From the NCBI GenBank assembly GCA_022710205.1, contig JAKLHJ010000005.1, positions 1 to 20,145 of the forward strand: 20,145 bases of DNA, read 5' to 3'. This DNA comes from Patescibacteria group bacterium (GTDB lineage: Bacteria > Patescibacteriota > Minisyncoccia > Phycocordibacterales > UBA12445). Both the position numbers and the translations under genes were made by a program. Shown here in pieces: positions 12,694 to 20,130 of this stretch; the first letter of the stretch is position 1, and every line of letters starts with the position of its first letter. Below the pieces are notes generated by a model. That model saw nothing but the letters and a program-made list of their open reading frames with translations. It was not told the origin of the DNA and did no database searches.

Positions 12694-13215
12694 ATGTTAA
12701 GAAGCCATAGAGATATCGCCGAGGTTATATTGGGAGTCCTCATATTTTGCGCTGTATTTGTAATTGCCGAAAAAAGCGGGCTAAGAGAAAAAATTACCGG
12801 GAACGAAGCACTTTTAACTAGAGGCGTGGAGGGCGCTCATTTGTATGCGCGCGAGAGTTTTTATGATTTCGGAAGGATCTCTATGAGAGATGGAGAGAAA
12901 AAAATTTCGTTCGAAATACACAATAACGGGAAGGAAGATGTTTCTATAAAAAAGATATATACAACTTGTCAGTGCCTGGAAGTTTCTCTTATAAGGGGAA
13001 GCGAAAAGATCGGCCCGTTCAGTGTTAGAGATTATTTGTATCCCGGAAACGGGCAAATGATCATTAAAAAAGGGGAAAAAGTGACAGCTGAGGTCGTGTA
13101 TACGCCGTCATTACAGGGGCCGTTTGGTGTGGGTCTTTCAGAGCCGTTCGCGGTTATAGAGGACGGACGCGGAGAAAAAATAGATCTCAGAATTTCGGCT
13201 CTGGTGTTTCCTTAA
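12694..13215 (+). CDS. Membrane-anchored DUF1573 protein
   Basis: 173 residues. One N-terminal hydrophobic segment (about 9-25) anchors or exports it. Residues about 55-170 match DUF1573, an immunoglobulin-like beta domain: YDFGRISMRDGEKKISFEIHNNGKEDVSIKKIYTTCQC, with the Cys pair TCQC (91-94) where the family has SCGCT, then GEKVTAEVVYTPSLQG. Such proteins are envelope proteins of unknown role, often near thiol-redox genes, as here (CcdA-like gene downstream). The ATG has no SD, but the anchor helix starts close behind it. Confidence 0.8.
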   Translation: MLRSHRDIAEVILGVLIFCAVFVIAEKSGLREKITGNEALLTRGVEGAHLYARESFYDFGRISMRDGEKKISFEIHNNGKEDVSIKKIYTTCQCLEVSLIRGSEKIGPFSVRDYLYPGNGQMIIKKGEKVTAEVVYTPSLQGPFGVGLSEPFAVIEDGRGEKIDLRISALVFP

Positions 13216-13227
13216 ATAATAATTTAG

Positions 13228-13279
13228 AATACAAAAACTAATACCCGTATAGAAATAGAAGTTTTTTAGGTTTTGTATT
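13228..13279. repeat. 9-bp inverted repeat in the spacer before the CcdA-like gene
   Basis: AATACAAAA (13228-13236) pairs with TTTTGTATT (13271-13279) around 34 bases. No T-run or clear promoter accompanies it. It may slow transcription between the DUF1573 and CcdA-like genes. Function uncertain. Confidence 0.4.
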
Positions 13280-13343
13280 ATGTGCGGGAGAAGGTGCGGA
13301 TGATAGTTTTGGCGGTTTATGAGTTTTTAATTTCAAAGGGTAA

Positions 13344-14147
13344 ATGTTTGACGAAAACGGGAAAGTTTCCAGAAGGTTTATAAATATTTGCGTGGTATCT
13401 CTCTTGGCCGTTTTTGCCGTAGCACTTTTTTATATTAGCGGTCTTGTTCCGGAGTTTTTGAGAGGAGCAATGGCGGACAAAAGGTTTATGTTGCCGATGG
13501 TTATTGTGGCGTCGGTAGTAGATAGTATCAATCCGTGTGCTTTCTCTGTCCTTATATTGACCATCGCTTTTCTAATGAGCCTCAATAAAGACAGGGCCAC
13601 AATTTTACGAATGGGGGGTGTTTATATTTTGGGAATTTTTTTGGTTTATATTTTAATAGGCCTCGGCATCATAGAGGCGCTTCAATTTTTCGGAGTTCCT
13701 AATTTTATGGCCAAGGTCGGAGCTTCTATTCTTGTTGTATTCGGTCTTTTAAATATTATTAATGATTTTTTCCCGTCCTTCCCGATCAAGGTAAAGATAC
13801 CGCAGTTTGCTCACAAGAAGATTGCTTATATAATGGAAAAAGCGTCGTTGCCTTCATCCTTCTTTCTCGGAATAATGGTCGGGCTATACGAGTTTCCTTG
13901 TACGGGCGGCCCATATCTTATGATATTGGGGTTGGTGCACGATAATGAAACATTTTGGAGCGGTTTTCTATATCTTGTTCTTTATAACCTTATTTTCGTT
14001 TTGCCGCTTGTCGTGATTCTTCTTGTCTCCGGTAGCAAGGCGGTTCTTGCTAAGGTGTCGGAGTGGAAGGGCGCTGAATCGAAGAATATGAGATTCTGGG
14101 GAGGGGCGATAACGATTGTTTTGGGTCTAATAATTTTTGCATTATAA
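13344..14147 (+). CDS. CcdA/DsbD-type transmembrane electron carrier
   Basis: 267 residues with about seven hydrophobic segments. It fits the DsbD transmembrane/CcdA family, which carries reducing equivalents from cytoplasmic thioredoxin across the membrane. The two expected membrane cysteines are present: DSINPCAFSVL (Cys65) and YEFPCTGGPYL (Cys186), each next to a proline as in the family. An extra N-terminal membrane segment (about 13-33) precedes the core. AAAGGG sits close before the ATG as SD, one of few in the window. Its likely partner is the thioredoxin-like protein two genes downstream; the DUF1573 protein may be a target. Confidence 0.9.
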   Translation: MFDENGKVSRRFINICVVSLLAVFAVALFYISGLVPEFLRGAMADKRFMLPMVIVASVVDSINPCAFSVLILTIAFLMSLNKDRATILRMGGVYILGIFLVYILIGLGIIEALQFFGVPNFMAKVGASILVVFGLLNIINDFFPSFPIKVKIPQFAHKKIAYIMEKASLPSSFFLGIMVGLYEFPCTGGPYLMILGLVHDNETFWSGFLYLVLYNLIFVLPLVVILLVSGSKAVLAKVSEWKGAESKNMRFWGGAITIVLGLIIFAL

Positions 14148-14162
14148 TTTTTTATAAATTCT

Positions 14163-14660
14163 ATGAACGATAAGACAAAGATGGAGGGTATAATAAAGAA
14201 GGTTGAAGAGATGAGAAAAAGCGGAACAGTTGATCTGTCTCTTGATGAAGATCTTTCAATAGCGATAATGAACCTTATTAGCCTCGAGGAGCATTTCTTC
14301 TTTACGGGAGAAAAGACAAAAGATTCTAGTTATTTTAATATGCTTGCCGAGGTGAGAGAGACCAGAAAAGAGCTTCTTCAGAAGCTTATGTCAAAGAATG
14401 ACGGAGAATCGTGGTGCATCTCAAAACATCTGTTGGCGGCCTCAATGAGACTCATGGAAGTTGGGACAAAGTTACAGGGAAGCGGGAAGAAAGATGAAGC
14501 CAAAGAGTTTTTTGATCGTTCTTACCGCATGTATTCGTTGTTCTGGGCGCTTAGGTTAAAAATAATAGATACCGCCGGGTTGAAGGAGGTGGCTGCAGGG
14601 GATAAGCCTTGGACGGTAGATGATATTGTTACTAAGCTAGTAAATTGCTGTGATGAATAA
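14163..14660 (+). CDS. Unknown all-helical protein in the redox cluster
   Basis: 165 residues, soluble, no signal peptide or membrane helix. I do not recognise a family. The sequence looks all-helical with acidic and basic heptad-like runs (LAEVRETRKELLQKLM; GSGKKDEAKEFFDRSYRMYSLFWALRLK). It has a Cys in GESWCISKH (85) and a Cys-Cys pair near the end (NCCDE, 162-163), worth noting between a CcdA-like carrier and a thioredoxin. It starts 15 bases after the CcdA-like gene and is surely in the same transcript. No SD. A helical adaptor or regulator is possible, but no function can be assigned. Confidence 0.75.
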   Translation: MNDKTKMEGIIKKVEEMRKSGTVDLSLDEDLSIAIMNLISLEEHFFFTGEKTKDSSYFNMLAEVRETRKELLQKLMSKNDGESWCISKHLLAASMRLMEVGTKLQGSGKKDEAKEFFDRSYRMYSLFWALRLKIIDTAGLKEVAAGDKPWTVDDIVTKLVNCCDE

Positions 14661-14663
14661 TAA

Positions 14664-14716
14664 AAAATGTAAAATGGAAATCTCAAAATGGAAAATTACA
14701 GGTTAAAATTTAAACA
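14664..14716. repeat. A-rich slipped repeat tract
   Basis: Repeating AAAATG/AAAATGG units (TAAAATGGAAA, TCAAAATGGAAAA and relatives) fill the short gap between the unknown helical gene and the thioredoxin-like gene. Similar tracts near 2097-2125 and 7133-7160 suggest slippage-prone spacer DNA rather than a site. Confidence 0.4.
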
Positions 14717-14718
14717 GG

Positions 14719-15099
14719 ATGAATAAATTAAACCAGCTTCTTTGGGTCCTGGTGTTTGTCGTTGTGGTTATGTCTATATCAGGCATTGCTTTCTTTTTTG
14801 TAAATAATTCCGCGGAGTCAAGCTACACAAATTTAGATGAATTCGCTCAATGTTTAACAAATAAAGGCGCTGCAATGTATGGAGCCGCTTGGTGTTCTCA
14901 TTGTGCGGCACAGAAAGAAAGATTCGGAAGCTCTTTCAAATACGCTACTTATGTTGAGTGCCCGGACAATATTAATGCGTGCACGGACAAAGGGGTGCTG
15001 AGCTATCCGACATGGATACTTGGTGACGGCACAAAATTAGTCGGCGAGCAGAATTTGGAAAAGCTATCCGAACTGACTTCGTGTGAATTAAAGAAATAA
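14719..15099 (+). CDS. Membrane-anchored thioredoxin-like protein
   Basis: 126 residues. A hydrophobic helix at about 8-28 anchors it with the domain outside. The thioredoxin fold follows: YTNLDEFAQCL, then MYGAAWCSHCAAQKERFG with CxxC at 59-62, and the cis-proline loop SYPTW (Pro97). Extra Cys at 45, 81 and 88 fit the thioredoxin-like domain that accompanies vitamin K epoxide reductase (VKOR) proteins, which also have YVEC. No VKOR gene is in the window; the CcdA-like carrier in the same cluster could reduce it instead. Oxidase or reductase direction cannot be told from the sequence. No strong SD; a terminator follows. Confidence 0.9.
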   Translation: MNKLNQLLWVLVFVVVVMSISGIAFFFVNNSAESSYTNLDEFAQCLTNKGAAMYGAAWCSHCAAQKERFGSSFKYATYVECPDNINACTDKGVLSYPTWILGDGTKLVGEQNLEKLSELTSCELKK

Positions 15100-15111
15100 A
15101 TTTTATTTGAA

Positions 15112-15139
15112 AAACACCTCCCTTGCCGGGAGATGTTTT
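15112..15139. terminator. Bidirectional terminator between convergent genes
   Basis: AAACACCTCCC (15112-15122), loop TTGCC, GGGAGATGTTT (15128-15138): 11 positions with one mismatch. T-runs follow on both strands, so it can end the redox cluster (plus) and the minus-strand membrane gene at 15146. Confidence 0.85.
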
Positions 15140-15145
15140 AGTAGA

Positions 15146-15940
15146 TTAATTTGTTTCCGGTTTTTGGGGAATCAGTTGCGAGATTATTACCAGCCACGCC
15201 ATTCCCATTAAATACGCGGATAGTGCAAACAAAATATCGCTAAAATCACCGTTCCAATATGTTCCATTTATTGTTCTAAAAGAAAAGAAGAAGTCGGCCA
15301 TTCCTCGGGACACGAGCCCCGCAAAGAGGAAGGTTGACGCCAGAGACATTCTGCCGCCGCTGACTCTTGCGATTATCAGCGCGGTGGATATGGCAAACGC
15401 ACTTGCAAAAGGATAAAAAACGGTCAATGCCGTTTGTAACATGGAGCTGTCGGCCAGGTAACTAAGGTCAAGGAAGCTGAATACAAATAGCGATAGAAGG
15501 GTTAGCGCGACAACGGATTCTACGTAAATACTGGTTTTTATGGTGAGCAAGAACATTCTCAAATATATAAAAATAGCCCAAAATACAAACGGGTAATAAA
15601 TAATAAAAAATACGTCGGCTAGCGAAGGGAACGGTATCGCATTAGTATAATAAAAATTGTAAAAGGCCCAAACCATAAGACCCACGCCGTATAATATTAG
15701 GGAAAGAGCCCCGACAACAATACCTGTTTTTGGTGTTCCTGTAATTTTTATTTTAGCACCATGAATAAGAGGTAGCGCCCCGGCAAGAATAAAGACAGCA
15801 CCATCTCCAATGTTAAAAAGATAATTCCACGCCGTTGTTTTGTCTGAGTAAAATTGCAATAAGAGTCCCCATATAAAAACAATTAAGAAGAGCAGGCTTA
15901 GGATATATTTGGAGCGCGAGATGCTTGCAATGGTATTCAT
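15146..15940 (-). CDS. Multi-TM protein resembling sensor domains of GGDEF proteins
   Basis: 264 residues, almost all hydrophobic, with about eight membrane segments and short loops. The motif IPFPSLADVFFIIYYPFVF (about 102-120), after WAFYNFYY, matches the conserved PS-AD-FY---YP block of N-terminal membrane sensor domains found in front of GGDEF/EAL or kinase output domains. Here no output domain follows. It may be a stand-alone sensor that signals through a partner, perhaps the soluble histidine kinase encoded divergently 59 bases away. The ATG at 15940 has no SD; a perfect palindrome (ATATTTTTAAAAATAT, 15939-15954) covers the start. Other possibilities include a transporter-like membrane protein. 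Confidence 0.6.
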   Translation of the reverse strand: MNTIASISRSKYILSLLFLIVFIWGLLLQFYSDKTTAWNYLFNIGDGAVFILAGALPLIHGAKIKITGTPKTGIVVGALSLILYGVGLMVWAFYNFYYTNAIPFPSLADVFFIIYYPFVFWAIFIYLRMFLLTIKTSIYVESVVALTLLSLFVFSFLDLSYLADSSMLQTALTVFYPFASAFAISTALIIARVSGGRMSLASTFLFAGLVSRGMADFFFSFRTINGTYWNGDFSDILFALSAYLMGMAWLVIISQLIPQKPETN

Positions 15941-15975
15941 ATTTTTAAAAATATACTTGTATGTTCAAATTATAG

Positions 15976-15981
15976 TATAAT
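15976..15981 (+). promoter_or_regulatory. Probable -10 for the histidine kinase gene
   Basis: TATAAT (15976-15981) lies 18 bases before the ATG at 16000. TTGTAT (15957-15962) is nearby but only 13 bp away, too close for a normal -35. The message would have a very short leader. Divergent promoters share this 59-base gap. Confidence 0.5.
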
Positions 15982-15999
15982 TAGTGTAAATAGAAAAAC

Positions 16000-18006
16000 A
16001 TGCCAGTTTTAGGAAAATTTTTTTCTGCCCCGAAGGATACGGCAGAAGATATAAAAAAAATAGATGTTTCCGTCGGAAAAGTTTTTGATTCCGCTCGAAA
16101 TTTTATCAACAGAGAAGATCTCGCTCTCGGTTGTTCATCAATGCTAGAGAAGGCTAATTCTCTCGCTGATAAAGAGCGAGAAGGTCAGCTGGTCCGGGCA
16201 TATTTTTGCTTTGAAGAATTTATTACCGAGAATAAACCCCTTGTTGTTAAACAAGAGATAAATAAGATAGATCTTAGAAAGGAAATAAGTAAAAAAGCGC
16301 CGATTGACGAGTTGCCCCTAAAATTAAAAATACCTTTTTTAGATAAACGTAATCAGCTGTTGTCTGTTTTTGGCCTGGCAACCAATAGTCTCGTTAAATA
16401 TCTGAAGAGCAATATTGGAGAAACCAATTTTAATACATTTCTTCGTGCTTCAGTGGCCGGTAGCGTGCTTAGCGGCAGGGTGTCTTTAGTCGGCGATTAT
16501 TTGGTATTTGAGCAAATCAGCGGTTCCTCTGATCTACTAATTAACGATAAAGAGCTGGAGTATTCCTTAAAGAATTTATTCGATTCATTGGCCAAGGAAG
16601 TTTCCGCCGGATTCGGTAGAAGCATGTCCGAGGCACTGGTAAAATCATCCCTAGATTCGTTCTCCTCTGTTTTACCGCTAGAATTTATAAGAATATTTTT
16701 AGATATTGCCCCGCTTGATTTTTTGACGGAAGAAAAAGCCTCTATTTTAGAGAGGGGGGAGTTACAGAAAAAATTTACAGAGGTTGTAAAAGAAGAAAGG
16801 ACAAGGAGTCATGAAGCGGAGGAATTATCCAGACAGCTCCAGCAGACCGTTTCAGAGCTTAACGCGAACAAGGCGGCCGTATTGAATTTGCTTGAAGATA
16901 TCGGAGCCGAGAAAAACAAAATTGAGAAGGAGGTCCAATTAAGAACAGAAGAGCTGAAGAATGAACGTTCCGTATTGCGTTCAACGATAGACAGCCTCCC
17001 GGTTGCTTGCTTCTTAATTAGCTCCGAGTTGGTTCTTTTGGAAAACAATAGTTTGCTTGCGCGAGTTTTCTCTGCGGATAAAATTGACAGTTTCTATGAT
17101 ATGGAAAATAGGTTTAACGGTTTTTTCTCTATTAGAGAGCGATGTCTGGCGGTACTCGAAAATCTAAAACCGCAGGTCTTTCCAAATATTAGTTATGGTA
17201 ACAAATTTTTCAAAATTTATTTACAGCCGGTTGTGTCTGTCGATACAGGAAGCAAGATAGGTCTTTTGGGAATTATAGAGGATATTACAGAACAAAAAAT
17301 ATTAGATAGGGCAAAAGATGAATTTTTTTCTATTGCCTCACATGAGCTAAGAACCCCTCTTACGGCTATTATGGGGAATACCTCGATGATAATGGAATTT
17401 TTTGAGGCGCAGTTACCGAACAATGAGGTAAAACAGATGGTTGAAGACATCCATGAGGCGAGCACAAGACTGCTGAAGATCGTGGGTGATTTCTTGGATG
17501 TTTCTCGATTGGAGCAGGGTAAGATAATATTTAAATCGACGAAGTTTGATTTGGGAGAAGTGGTAAAGGAATTAGCGCGCGACTTTGACTCGGCGGCCAC
17601 GCTAAAAGGATTGAAATTAGAAGTTGGAGAGATTTCTGACGGTGTTTCAGTATACGCAGATGAGAGCAAGGTCAGACAGATTATGTCTAACTTAATAAAC
17701 AATGCTATAAGTTATACACAAAAAGGAGGGGTTTCTCTTTATTTAAAAAAGGATGAACCCGGTTTTGTGTCGTGTTACATTAAAGACACCGGTGTAGGTA
17801 TTTCAAAAGAGAATCAGATGTTGCTTTTTAGAAAATTCCAGCAAGCACAGGAAAAGATTTTGACAAGAGATGCCTCAAGGAGCACAGGTCTTGGATTATA
17901 TATTAGTAAATTACTCGCTACCGCCATGGGCGGCAGAGTGGAGCTTGTTGAAAGCGAGCTTGGTAAGGGGAGCACCTTTAGAGTGGTGCTACCGATAAAG
18001 GTATGA
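16000..18006 (+). CDS. Soluble PAS histidine kinase with a novel N-terminal domain
   Basis: 668 residues, no membrane segment. Residues 1-250 are a mixed helical domain I do not recognise (it includes SVFGLATNSLVKYLKSNIG and ends with LEFIRIFLDIAPLDFLTEE). A long coiled coil follows (about 255-325), then a PAS-like domain (about 325-432, ending GLLGIIEDITEQK). HisKA has DEFFSIASHELRTPL with phospho-acceptor His448. The ATPase domain has the N box NLINNAISYT (Asn567/568), G1 DTGVGI (596-601) and G2 STGLGLYISK. The catalytic set is complete. It ends in TGA. The response regulator gene 41 bases downstream is the obvious partner, and the divergent membrane protein at 15146 is a possible input. 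Confidence 0.93.
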   Translation: MPVLGKFFSAPKDTAEDIKKIDVSVGKVFDSARNFINREDLALGCSSMLEKANSLADKEREGQLVRAYFCFEEFITENKPLVVKQEINKIDLRKEISKKAPIDELPLKLKIPFLDKRNQLLSVFGLATNSLVKYLKSNIGETNFNTFLRASVAGSVLSGRVSLVGDYLVFEQISGSSDLLINDKELEYSLKNLFDSLAKEVSAGFGRSMSEALVKSSLDSFSSVLPLEFIRIFLDIAPLDFLTEEKASILERGELQKKFTEVVKEERTRSHEAEELSRQLQQTVSELNANKAAVLNLLEDIGAEKNKIEKEVQLRTEELKNERSVLRSTIDSLPVACFLISSELVLLENNSLLARVFSADKIDSFYDMENRFNGFFSIRERCLAVLENLKPQVFPNISYGNKFFKIYLQPVVSVDTGSKIGLLGIIEDITEQKILDRAKDEFFSIASHELRTPLTAIMGNTSMIMEFFEAQLPNNEVKQMVEDIHEASTRLLKIVGDFLDVSRLEQGKIIFKSTKFDLGEVVKELARDFDSAATLKGLKLEVGEISDGVSVYADESKVRQIMSNLINNAISYTQKGGVSLYLKKDEPGFVSCYIKDTGVGISKENQMLLFRKFQQAQEKILTRDASRSTGLGLYISKLLATAMGGRVELVESELGKGSTFRVVLPIKV

Positions 18007-18033
18007 TAATATGTTGCAGTAGCTTATATATTT

Positions 18034-18039
18034 TATAAT
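18034..18039 (+). promoter_or_regulatory. Possible separate -10 for the response regulator gene
   Basis: TATAAT (18034-18039) lies nine bases before the ATG at 18048, so a start here would give a nearly leaderless message. No good -35 at 16-18 bp. The gene may also be read through from the kinase. Confidence 0.4.
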
Positions 18040-18047
18040 TCAAACAT

Positions 18048-18434
18048 ATGGCGAAAATTTTAATTATAGAGGATGACCCTTTGATGCTTCGAATGTATGA
18101 ACGCGTCTTCAAACTAAACAAATACGAAGTAGAGATGGCGTTTGACGGAGAAGACGGAATAAAAAAATTGAGGTCGGCGGAAATTAAGCCCGATATTGTT
18201 CTTTTGGATATTATGATGCCAAAAATGAGCGGTTTTGATGCTCTTAAAATTATTAAGGCCGATGACAGTATAAAAGACATTCCGGTTATTATTTTGACGA
18301 ATTTGGCGGGAAAAGATGAGGCGGAGAAGGGGCTTAAACTTGGAGCTATATCTTATCTCGTTAAAAGCGAGCACGAACCAAAAGAAATTATCTCAATAAT
18401 AAAGGAAAATCTGGAGAAAGCGGGGAAGAAATAA
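18048..18434 (+). CDS. Single-domain response regulator (CheY-like)
   Basis: 128 residues, a receiver domain only. The acidic pair Asp9-Asp10 (IIEDDPLM), the phospho-acceptor Asp54 (IVLLDIMMP), Thr84 (ILTN) and Lys106 (YLVKSEH) are all in place, so it should accept a phosphoryl group from the upstream kinase. There is no DNA-binding or enzyme output domain; it must act by protein contact, for example on pili, motility or another regulator. The frame starts at the typical AKILIIEDD. It is the last gene before a strong terminator. Confidence 0.95.
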   Translation: MAKILIIEDDPLMLRMYERVFKLNKYEVEMAFDGEDGIKKLRSAEIKPDIVLLDIMMPKMSGFDALKIIKADDSIKDIPVIILTNLAGKDEAEKGLKLGAISYLVKSEHEPKEIISIIKENLEKAGKK

Positions 18435-18455
18435 ACCTAAATCAGAAAATATTTT

Positions 18456-18485
18456 TAAAAAACGACCCTCGTGGGTCGTTTTTTT
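18456..18485 (+). terminator. Strong intrinsic terminator of the two-component genes
   Basis: AACGACCC (18461-18468), loop TCGT, GGGTCGTT (18473-18480), flanked by A and T runs and followed by five more T. Reads in either direction; serves the plus-strand kinase/regulator genes. Confidence 0.95.
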
Positions 18486-18534
18486 ATCCACACCCGCGCA
18501 GGTTTTGTTTTTGTTTGTGTGGTATTATTTAGAA

Positions 18535-20115
18535 ATGACCCTTAAAAGATTTTTCCCGGTTTTTGTTTTTTTGCTTTTTATTTTCGCCGGAAATACCTTT
18601 GCGGCTACAACTCCGGAAACCGGTAATTTTACCGTGACAGTAAGTGTGTCAAAAAAGTCCAGTGATGGAGGAGGCGTCATGCCGAACAATCCTAATCTGA
18701 ATCCTAATGTGATACCGGTTGTTCCTCCCGAAGAGAATATAATTACCGGAGAAATCTCGTGCACTACAGAAGAAGGAGGAGTTTGCCCCGGTTTTTTGCC
18801 GCCGGAAGAGATAACCCCGGGTCAACAAATTACCGAAATAGCCGAAGAGGTTATTCCGGTTGCTCCGATTGTTCCCGAGACGGTAATAGATCTGACAGAG
18901 CCGCCTGCCGAAGTTATAAGCGATGTGGTGGATACAATAAATAATATTGTAGAAAATACCGTTGATAATGTTACCCAGTTCTCAAATGATGTTTTGGATA
19001 ACATAACAGAATTTTCTAACAATATCGCCGAAGGGGCGGCAGAATACTCTGTAGCGGTATTGGATGCTGTGCAGAATTTCGTAAAAGATCCTGTCGCGGG
19101 AGCGGTTAATATTTCTGTAAAAATTACGGAGGCCACGAGGGACTTCGTAGAGAGTCCTACGGGGAAAGTTATCACCGGTGTTGCGAAGCCTCTTGGTGTT
19201 GCGGCAGGTGCTACTTTTGTAGCGGTACAGACCGTTGTGGGGACAGGTATGGCGACTGTTACGTCTCTGTCCGATATATATCTCATGCTTTGGAAATTGG
19301 TTGGTATATTGGTCGGGTCTTCGAAGAGGAGGGGCAGGCCTTGGGGCACGGTTTATGACTCTGTGACCAAGAGACCTCTTGATCCAGCGTATGTCGTGGC
19401 TTCGAGAATTACAGGCGAGGAGGTCGCAGATGCTATAACTGACCTTGACGGTCGTTACGGATTCTTTATACCGGCAGGCACATATAAGCTTAGGGCGGAC
19501 AAGACTAATTACTCTTTCCCTTCTAAAAAAATGGAAGGTAAAAATAGTGATGAGATATACAATAATATTTATCACGGAGAGGAATTAACGGCCGGCGAGG
19601 GAGAGGTTTTGGTTGAGAATATTCCTCTTGATCCTATCGGTTTTGATTGGAACGAATTTGCCAAAAACAAGCAAAATCTTTTCAGAATTTATTCCAAACG
19701 AGAAAGATTTTGGAGTAGAATTTTTGACGGTATTTATTTTGCCGGTTTGTTATCGGCCTTCATAGCCACTTTGTTCGACCCGAGAATCATTAACTTTATT
19801 TTTATCGCCATATATGCGCTGTTCATCATCCATGGAATGCGAAAGAAGGGGAGAAAGAAGGCTGTTTCCGTAAAGAGCGCGGCCTCGTCTTTGCCTATCC
19901 CGTTCGCTATTATCAAGGTATTCTTTGCCGACATGAACAACCTGACCAAGGTAGCGGTCGCCGATCATTTGGGGAGATTCTACTTTTTGGTCGGTCCGGG
20001 AAGATACTATATTACTGTTGATGAAAAGCAGGCTGACGGAACCTACAAAACAATTTACAAGTCTGCGACGATGGACTTGAAGCACGGAATATTGGATAAG
20101 GACATTTTGGTATAA
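18535..20115 (+). CDS. Exported protein with two carboxypeptidase-regulatory-like domains
   Basis: From the ATG at 18535 it has 526 residues; the frame extends to a TTG at 18505, but the signal peptide (MTLKRFFPVFVFLLFIFAGNTFA, cut after about residue 23) fits the ATG. A Pro- and acid-rich low-complexity stretch follows (about 35-115), then a helical Asn/Asp-rich region (about 120-195), a hydrophobic segment (about 235-257), and a first carboxypeptidase-regulatory-like beta domain (about 268-350: GTVYDSVTKRPLDPAYV, DLDGRYGFFIPAGTYKL). Two membrane helices (about 395-435) split it from a second such domain (about 450-526: DHLGRFYFLVGPGRYYI). Such proteins are found in CPR envelopes and near pilus genes; surface or adhesion scaffolding is inferred. 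TATTAT (18523-18528) just upstream may be a -10. Confidence 0.7.
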   Translation: MTLKRFFPVFVFLLFIFAGNTFAATTPETGNFTVTVSVSKKSSDGGGVMPNNPNLNPNVIPVVPPEENIITGEISCTTEEGGVCPGFLPPEEITPGQQITEIAEEVIPVAPIVPETVIDLTEPPAEVISDVVDTINNIVENTVDNVTQFSNDVLDNITEFSNNIAEGAAEYSVAVLDAVQNFVKDPVAGAVNISVKITEATRDFVESPTGKVITGVAKPLGVAAGATFVAVQTVVGTGMATVTSLSDIYLMLWKLVGILVGSSKRRGRPWGTVYDSVTKRPLDPAYVVASRITGEEVADAITDLDGRYGFFIPAGTYKLRADKTNYSFPSKKMEGKNSDEIYNNIYHGEELTAGEGEVLVENIPLDPIGFDWNEFAKNKQNLFRIYSKRERFWSRIFDGIYFAGLLSAFIATLFDPRIINFIFIAIYALFIIHGMRKKGRKKAVSVKSAASSLPIPFAIIKVFFADMNNLTKVAVADHLGRFYFLVGPGRYYITVDEKQADGTYKTIYKSATMDLKHGILDKDILV

Positions 20116-20127
20116 TCGTTTAAGGAA
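20108..20127 (+). promoter_or_regulatory. Promoter and SD of the next gene
   Basis: TGG-TATAAT (20108-20116), an extended -10 overlapping the stop of the previous gene, is followed by AAGGAA (20122-20127), an SD five bases ahead of the ATG at 20131. Confidence 0.55.
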
Positions 20128-20130
20128 ACA

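Noticed and set aside
18822..19575. Minus-strand frames of 175 and 197 codons under the last gene
   Set aside because: They are shadows of the plus-strand exported protein, with compositions that mirror its repeats and no family features.
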